This document shows positions 1 through 4,022 of a stretch of DNA of 6,963 bases, one piece after another. Source of the stretch: Robiginitomaculum sp036478975. GTDB taxonomy: Bacteria; Pseudomonadota; Alphaproteobacteria; Caulobacterales; Maricaulaceae. The DNA lies in NCBI GenBank assembly GCA_036478975.1, contig JAZGFA010000020.1:1-6963 (forward strand), written 5' to 3'. The position numbers and the translations under genes were made by a program. The notes beneath the pieces are model-generated. The model had not been told where the DNA came from and searched no databases. It saw only the letters and a list, made by a program, of their open reading frames with translations. The number at the start of each line of letters is the position of its first letter. Within the stretch, counting starts at the first letter, position 1.

Positions 1-648
1 CAACATGAGGCGCTTGTGCATACGGCGACGGCGCTTAATGGCCGCTCTCAGGACGGTTTTCCGATACTGGGAACCGCCCATGCGGGCACGACCCAGATAC
101 AAGAGGGGCTAGCGGTCTTTGCTGAAATGATTTCAGGAACCATGGACCCAACGCGGTTTAGGCGGCTATCTGACCGGGTAATTGCTATTCAAATGTCGGT
201 TGAAGGGGCTGATTTTATTGAGGTTTATCAATATTATCTTGAGCGCAGTGATGATCCTGATCAAAGTTTTGATAATGCGCGGCGGATATTTCGCGGCGGG
301 GTTATGTCGGGCGCCGCGCCATTTACCAAGGATATGGTTTATCTTAATGGCCTATTGCGCGTGCATAATTTTCTGCGCATGGCGGTTAAGCTTGGCCGCG
401 CGGATTTGATACGCTTGCTCTTTGTTGGAAAACTGGATTTAGAGGACATACCCGCGCTCGCCATACTCGCGGATATGGGGGAATTAACCCCGCCGACATT
501 CCTGCCCGATTGGGCCAAGGATTTACGGTTTGTCGTCAGCTATCTTGCTTATTCAAGCTTTCTAAACCGGGTTAAAATGCCCGGCTTTCGCGGCTATTAC
601 GAAGATATGCTGGCGCAAACTCCGGGCGTTTGGAGTTTTACCAGTTAA
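1..648 (+). CDS. QEGLA-motif (DUF1704/MATCAP-like) metallopeptidase-family protein, 3' part
   Basis: The reading frame is open from base 1, so the gene starts upstream of the window; 215 residues are visible, ending at TAA 646-648. The first codons read Q-H-E-A-L-V-H, an HExxxH zinc-peptidase motif (visible residues 2-7). It is followed by ALNG and, at residues 34-38, QEGLA, the motif that names the bacterial family 'flavohemoglobin expression-modulating QEGLA motif protein' (DUF1704). The eukaryotic relatives (MATCAP) are tyrosine carboxypeptidases using HExxxH plus a downstream Glu; by analogy Glu35 of QEGLA is the likely third zinc ligand. The bacterial substrate is not established. The rest is mostly helical, with no signal peptide visible in this part. 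An internal GTG at 16 would delete the HExxxH, so it is not the start. The gene converges on the M28 peptidase gene. Family assignment is firm; biochemical role is inferred. Confidence 0.88.
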   Translation, partial: QHEALVHTATALNGRSQDGFPILGTAHAGTTQIQEGLAVFAEMISGTMDPTRFRRLSDRVIAIQMSVEGADFIEVYQYYLERSDDPDQSFDNARRIFRGGVMSGAAPFTKDMVYLNGLLRVHNFLRMAVKLGRADLIRLLFVGKLDLEDIPALAILADMGELTPPTFLPDWAKDLRFVVSYLAYSSFLNRVKMPGFRGYYEDMLAQTPGVWSFTS

Positions 649-697
649 AAGCCCCCCTAAAACCGTCCGGCCGGCCCGGGGAAAACCACGGGGGTTT
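645..697 (-). terminator. possible weak terminator at the convergent junction
   Basis: Read on the minus strand, a run of five C (694-690) can pair with a run of G (656-652), followed by CTTTTAA. The stem is only five to six pairs and the 33-base loop contains the self-complementary CCGGCCGG. It overlaps the last codons of the M28 gene, whose TAG lies at 659-657, and abuts the TAA of the upstream plus-strand gene. On the plus strand the same stem is followed by only three T. It could serve either gene or neither; support is structural only and weak. Confidence 0.25.
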
Positions 698-2030
698 CGG
701 AGCCGTCCTTGGCAATGGCAGAAACGCCGAAAAAGTAATTATCAATCACCATGTTTTTGAACGTATGCTCGCTGACCTTGCCGACAAATTTGTGGCGGGA
801 CCATTGCGCCTCCGTGGTCAGGCGATAATGGACACGGTAACCGGCGAGGTTTTGCGCCGCGCGGCCCGTGGCCATATCCCATTTTAAGGTGGCAGAGGCT
901 TTCACCGCGCCGCTCGCCTCGACATTGGCGGGGAAGGGCGGCGCGCCGGCTATGCCTGCTAATGTAATGGCATTAAGCGCGGTAAGTTTTGCCGCGTAAT
1001 CGGCGTCTACGCCATCGAGGGTGTCGCCATATGTGACGCCGTTCTCCGTGCGTAAATCTTGGTGTTGGCGATCATAATGCTCATGGGTTTCCATAATGCG
1101 CACGCCGGGAATACCGACTTTATTGAACGGGCGATGATGACCACCGCGGCCAAAACGGTCGAGGCGATAGACCATCATCACATTGAGATTGGTCATATAT
1201 TGATCGCCTTGGGCCTTGATATAGCGCGCCAGATTACGCGACGGGCTATCGACTTCGCCGCCGGTAAAACGGCGAATGCGCGCTTCATCTGCGGTCTCAT
1301 TAGCCCGCGTGCCCTCGGAAAACACCCGCGCCGTGGCATTATCGGTGACCCCGTCAATGCCGCTAATATTGGAAATCATATCATTATTGAGAACCGCCTT
1401 TATCTGCCAGCCTTGCTTAAGCGCGTGGGCGGCGACAATCTCGCCGCCAAATAGGCCCTGTTCCTCGCCCGCAAGCCCTGCGTAAATGATTGAGCCAGCA
1501 AATTTGCGTTTGGACAGCACGCGCGCCGCTTCAATCACGCCGGCCATGCCAGACGCATTATCATTGGCTCCGGGGCCGTCAGCGGTCGCGTTCATCGGGT
1601 CGGTGACGCGGCTATCAATATCGCCGGACATTAACACGTAGCGGTTAGGGTCAATCACTCCGCGCTGAATGGCCAAAACGCTAACCACTTCGGTGGCCTC
1701 CGGTATGCGCGATTTGCCGGAAATAGTGTCGCTGACATATATAACCTCAAGGCAGCCACCGCATTCACGTGAAATAGCTTCAAATTCGCTAAATATCCAG
1801 CGCCGCGCGGCGCCAATACCGCGCACCTCGCTTTTAGTCTCGGAGAGGGTGTGGCGCGTGCCAAAGCCGACAAGGGTTTCAATGTCGCTATATATGCGCT
1901 TCGCGGAGGGGGCTTGCGAGACCTTGTAAAGCTCCATGACTTCAGATGGCGGCGCGGTTTGGGCACTGAGGCAGGAGGCTGTGAGCAGGATTGTAGACAG
2001 GAGCGTAATCGGGCGAAGGGTGTGGCGCAT
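657..2030 (-). CDS. Secreted M28-family zinc aminopeptidase with C-terminal fibronectin-III-like domain
   Basis: This 457-residue protein should hydrolyse peptides after export. Residues 1-24 form a signal peptide (RPITLLSTILLTASCLSA); Cys20 in LTASC is a poor lipobox, so a lipoprotein is possible but less likely. The M28 catalytic region spans about 45-360. Metal and catalytic residues visible are D139 in SGDIDSR, D157 in GANDNASG, the E189-E190 pair in GEEQG, D217 in NNDM, and a late His, probably H323 in QHQD. The usual first-ligand His of the HxD motif is Asp137 here. A C90-G-G-C93 pair could form a disulfide. Residues about 364-455 (PPFPANVEAS, LAGYRVHYR, FFGVSAIAKDG) look like one fibronectin type III domain. 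The ATG at 2030 has AGGA seven bases upstream and a candidate promoter. The gene is divergent from the carbonic anhydrase gene. The family is certain; substrate and activity are not. Confidence 0.92.
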   Translation of the reverse strand: MRHTLRPITLLSTILLTASCLSAQTAPPSEVMELYKVSQAPSAKRIYSDIETLVGFGTRHTLSETKSEVRGIGAARRWIFSEFEAISRECGGCLEVIYVSDTISGKSRIPEATEVVSVLAIQRGVIDPNRYVLMSGDIDSRVTDPMNATADGPGANDNASGMAGVIEAARVLSKRKFAGSIIYAGLAGEEQGLFGGEIVAAHALKQGWQIKAVLNNDMISNISGIDGVTDNATARVFSEGTRANETADEARIRRFTGGEVDSPSRNLARYIKAQGDQYMTNLNVMMVYRLDRFGRGGHHRPFNKVGIPGVRIMETHEHYDRQHQDLRTENGVTYGDTLDGVDADYAAKLTALNAITLAGIAGAPPFPANVEASGAVKASATLKWDMATGRAAQNLAGYRVHYRLTTEAQWSRHKFVGKVSEHTFKNMVIDNYFFGVSAIAKDGSETPVVFPGPAGRF

Positions 2031-2060
2031 GGCATTATCCTATTAATTTACCGTGCTTGC

Positions 2061-2088
2061 ACAGTACGGGCGGGCATGATGATGTCAA
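2061..2088 (-). promoter_or_regulatory. Candidate sigma70-type promoter for the M28 peptidase
   Basis: On the minus strand, TTGACA (2088-2083) matches the -35 consensus exactly and is followed after 16 bases by TACTGT (2066-2061), a weak -10 box. Initiation near 2053 would give a leader of about 22 bases containing the AGGA ribosome binding site. The -35 match is good, the -10 poor. No equally good promoter is visible for the divergent carbonic anhydrase gene; TTGCAC at 2056-2061 on the plus strand has no clear -10 partner. Confidence 0.4.
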
Positions 2089-2144
2089 TGATGGCGACGA
2101 TTAGCCTTGCAATTGCGGGCGGCTTCGCCATTTTAAAAGGAATC

Positions 2145-2148
2145 GGAG
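2145..2148 (+). promoter_or_regulatory. Ribosome binding site that fixes the carbonic anhydrase start
   Basis: GGAG lies five bases before ATG 2154, with a second purine-rich AAGGAA at 2137-2142. The frame stays open upstream to 1851 with several earlier ATGs (2076, 2079, 2082, 2088, 2091), but these have no convincing Shine-Dalgarno and would place the start inside the divergent promoter region or antisense to the M28 gene. Confidence 0.65.
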
Positions 2149-2153
2149 TATTT

Positions 2154-2795
2154 ATGTCATCTATCCCAGAATGGAAAAGCGGTCTTATTAAGGGCTATCA
2201 CAATTTTCGCGCAGGCGCTTATCGCCGCGAAAAAGGCCTTTATGAGGAGCTTGGCAAACATGGCCAGTCGCCCAAGGTCATGCTGATTGCCTGCGCCGAT
2301 AGCCGCGCCGACCCCGGTGATATTTTCGACAGCCATCCCGGAGAGCTTTTCGTCGTGCGTAATGTGGCCAATCTTGTGCCGCCGCGCGACGGCACGGAAG
2401 GCTATCACGGCACCAGCGCCGCGCTTGAATTTGCGGTGCAGGCGCTAAAGGTTGAAGCGATTGTCGTGATGGGCCATGAGAGCTGCGGCGGCATTGACGC
2501 CTGCCTTCGCGGGGAGGGGGACCGCGCGCAGGGCTATGTCGGTAAATGGATTTCCATGCTCAACGGGGCGCGCGACGCGGTGGTTAAGCGCGCAGAGCCT
2601 TGCGATTATCAACGCGAATTAGAATTTGAAGGCATTCGCCAATCCCTGCGCCATCTGGAAAGCTTCCCCTGCGTGAAAAAACGGGTCGAGGACGGCTCTC
2701 TGGCGCTAATGGGCGCATATTTTTCCATCATTAAAGGCGTGCTGATGTTCGCGGACGGCGCGGATGGAGAGTTTCGCGAAGTGCCGACAAAATAG
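2154..2795 (+). CDS. Beta-class carbonic anhydrase
   Basis: The 213-residue product interconverts CO2 and bicarbonate, probably in the cytoplasm, for pH balance and bicarbonate supply to carboxylases. The beta-class zinc site is complete: C47-x-D49-x-R51 in IACADSRADP and H108-x-x-C111 in GHESCGG. D49 and R51 form the conserved dyad that gates the zinc site in this family. VVRNVANLVPP (67-77) and GTSAALEFAV (86-95) are further conserved family segments. Length is normal for the class. ATG 2154 was chosen because of the GGAG site and because the family's usual N-terminus (a short helix, here PEWKSGLIKGYHNFR) begins right after it. An in-frame upstream start would add a hydrophobic leader, treated separately. 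The TAG stop lies inside the first copy of a terminator-like tandem repeat. The gene is monocistronic: divergent from the M28 gene and convergent with the secreted protein gene. Confidence 0.95.
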   Translation: MSSIPEWKSGLIKGYHNFRAGAYRREKGLYEELGKHGQSPKVMLIACADSRADPGDIFDSHPGELFVVRNVANLVPPRDGTEGYHGTSAALEFAVQALKVEAIVVMGHESCGGIDACLRGEGDRAQGYVGKWISMLNGARDAVVKRAEPCDYQRELEFEGIRQSLRHLESFPCVKKRVEDGSLALMGAYFSIIKGVLMFADGADGEFREVPTK

Positions 2796-2886
2796 TAAAA
2801 GCCCCCGGATTTCTCTCCCCTAAATAGTAAAAACCCCCGGATTTCTCCCCCTAAATAACAAAAAGCCCCCGGATTTCTCCGGGGGC
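2790..2886. repeat. Three tandem copies of a 31-34 bp terminator-like unit
   Basis: The units run 2790-2821, 2822-2852 and 2853-2886. Each begins AAATA(G/A), then an A-run, then (G/A)CCCCCGGATTTCTC. Copies 1 and 2 end in CCCCT where copy 3 has the complementary arm CCGGGGGC. Only copy 3 therefore makes a full hairpin. Copies 1 and 2 keep the stem 3' arm and T-run as read on the minus strand. Copy 1 includes the carbonic anhydrase stop codon (2793-2795). The array lies between two convergent genes. Confidence 0.85.
2860..2886 (-). terminator. Rho-independent terminator of the secreted acidic protein gene
   Basis: A perfect 9-bp stem (2865-2873 with 2878-2886, GCCCCCGGA against TCCGGGGGC) closes a four-base loop. 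Read on the minus strand, the stem is followed directly by TTTTTG, the classic U-tract. It lies about 37 bases past the stop of the minus-strand gene. On the plus strand the stem is followed by CTCGAG with no T-run, so it is oriented for the minus-strand gene and would only poorly end carbonic anhydrase transcription. Confidence 0.85.
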
Positions 2887-2923
2887 CTCGAGTATCATTA
2901 TGCGTGAACTCGTGTTTTGTATG

Positions 2924-3799
2924 CTATGGTACGTAAACTGTATAAGTCACGTCAGCATAGATTGTGCCTGAACCCATAGACAGGTCATAGCCAGTATCGC
3001 CGACAGTACCCGTTGGATCTAGAAGCTCGTAAGTCATGTTGAAGGCAACAGACTGGTCAGCAATAGAGCCGCGCGTAGCCGCTGTGCGCTGTCCGCCGTC
3101 AAAGACTTTGGTTGCAGTCGCCATGTCGTCAAGGCTGTTTACAGCCGCGATAACGCCAGTGCCGCCAGTGGACGGGTCTTGAGCGTCTGCGCCGACAGAC
3201 AAGCCAGCAACGGTTGCAGCAGTTGCGTCAACAGCCAAAGCGAAAGAGATATTGCTCTCATCAAGGCCATCAGCAAGGAAGTCGCCAGTCGCCGTAGCGG
3301 TTGAAGACGTTGCATAGATGTCAAATGCAGCGTTAGAGGCAACGTAGAATGTTGATGTGTGCGCATTAGATAATGAACCGTCAACATCTGTGTTTCCGTC
3401 TAGGCCGAATGCCGTCATGCTGTCGGCTGCGTTCAATACGCCGTCGCCATCATCAGTGTAGCTATATGTGTTTGTGCCAACAGTAGTAGCGCCCGTAATT
3501 GGGTCAACCGTGCCGCTAGTTGCAGCCGCGCCGTCAACCGGGTCAAGGGAACCGGTTACAACAGCGTGGACGTCGCCAGCGATAAGGTCAGCGCCTGCAG
3601 CGCCAGATGCGTTGGTCAAAAGAACGAAGTCAGACACAACCGGGGCAACGCCGCCAGTGCTGTCAAAATCATCCGCGCCCCAGACGATAACAACGCCGAG
3701 TACTTTAAAGAATGGACGATCAATTACTGAGGCGTAAGCAGACGTGCCGGCCATCAGTGCTGCGGCGCTAGCCGCAAATGCGATTTTTTTCATAGACAT
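2924..3799 (-). CDS. Secreted acidic Ala/Thr/Asp/Gly-rich protein of unknown function
   Basis: I do not recognise a named family. The 291-residue product has a clear Sec signal peptide (MSMKKIAFAASAAALMAG..., cleavage after AYA at residue 23). The mature part begins SVIDRPFFKVLGVVIVWGADD and is then rich in Ala, Thr, Asp, Gly and Ser, with very few Lys, Arg or Cys, as in exported beta-rich surface or matrix proteins. Residues 115-126 (TDDGDGVLNAAD) resemble an EF-hand/dockerin-type calcium loop with a non-canonical first position; LDGNTDVDGS follows about a dozen residues later. The C-terminus is beta-strand-like (TIYADVTYTVYVP). Start 3799 has GGGAA seven bases upstream. An in-frame ATG at 3832 also has GGGAA nearby and would add 11 residues; ATG 3793 is also possible. 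Codon choice (GAC, AAC, TTC, GCT, GTT, ACT) differs from its neighbours and, with the strong terminator, suggests high expression. A structural or surface-layer-like role is speculative. Confidence 0.8.
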   Translation of the reverse strand: MSMKKIAFAASAAALMAGTSAYASVIDRPFFKVLGVVIVWGADDFDSTGGVAPVVSDFVLLTNASGAAGADLIAGDVHAVVTGSLDPVDGAAATSGTVDPITGATTVGTNTYSYTDDGDGVLNAADSMTAFGLDGNTDVDGSLSNAHTSTFYVASNAAFDIYATSSTATATGDFLADGLDESNISFALAVDATAATVAGLSVGADAQDPSTGGTGVIAAVNSLDDMATATKVFDGGQRTAATRGSIADQSVAFNMTYELLDPTGTVGDTGYDLSMGSGTIYADVTYTVYVP

Positions 3800-4022
3800 A
3801 ATATATTTCCCATTTTTAGTCAGTTTGAACATGGCTTCCCACCAAGCCTTGTCACCTTTCTACGGCATGGGTATTTCAGCCGCGTTTAGAGATAGGTTTA
3901 ATTTTAGGTAAACTTTACAATTCCGCCGCGACAAATCCGCGTATGGACACGCTTAGGACTTAAACTGGGCTCAATTGGCGTGTAAGGTGTGATTCTACAC
4001 ATCATTACGAGAGAGAGTTATC
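3800..4022. promoter_or_regulatory. Divergent intergenic region with two inverted repeats
   Basis: This 223-bp AT-richer stretch must hold the promoters of the minus-strand secreted protein and the plus-strand alpha-2-macroglobulin. A perfect 5-1-5 palindrome GTAAA-C-TTTAC lies at 3908-3918. A second inverted repeat, GTGTA (3980-3984) and TACAC (3996-4000) separated by 11 bases, lies just ahead of the alpha-2-macroglobulin start. On the minus strand TAAAAT (3906-3901) resembles a -10 box but has no good -35 partner. TTGGCG at 3975-3980 on the plus strand may be a -35, with weak -10 options near 3996. No promoter can be called firmly, and neither palindrome matches an operator I can name. Confidence 0.4.
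3807..3811 (-). promoter_or_regulatory. Likely ribosome binding site for the secreted protein
   Basis: GGGAA on the minus strand lies seven bases before ATG 3799. The competing ATG at 3832 has its own GGGAA only three bases upstream, which is too close for efficient initiation. This favours 3799 and the compact signal peptide, but does not exclude the longer form. Confidence 0.5.

Noticed and set aside
1059..1454. 131-codon plus-strand open frame inside the M28 peptidase gene
   Set aside because: It is antisense to the conserved M28 catalytic core, shows no family features and has no ribosome binding site; it is a shadow of the real gene.
1851..2153. Upstream extension of the carbonic anhydrase frame to an ATG at 1851
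   Set aside because: It runs antisense to the start of the M28 gene and lacks a ribosome binding site; the beta-carbonic anhydrase family starts near 2154.
2790..2886. The tandem units as a CRISPR array
   Set aside because: The units are contiguous with no unique spacers, and they derive from a terminator hairpin.
3139..3737. Open frames of 82 and 89 codons overlapping the secreted protein gene
   Set aside because: Their biased Leu/Ser/Thr or Val/Pro/Thr composition follows from out-of-frame reading of Ala/Thr/Asp codons; no start signals.
3793..3832. Secreted protein starting at ATG 3832 or 3793
   Set aside because: 3832 has its GGGAA only three bases upstream and a long N-region; 3793 is 13 bases from the nearest GGGAA. 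Neither is excluded, but 3799 fits best.
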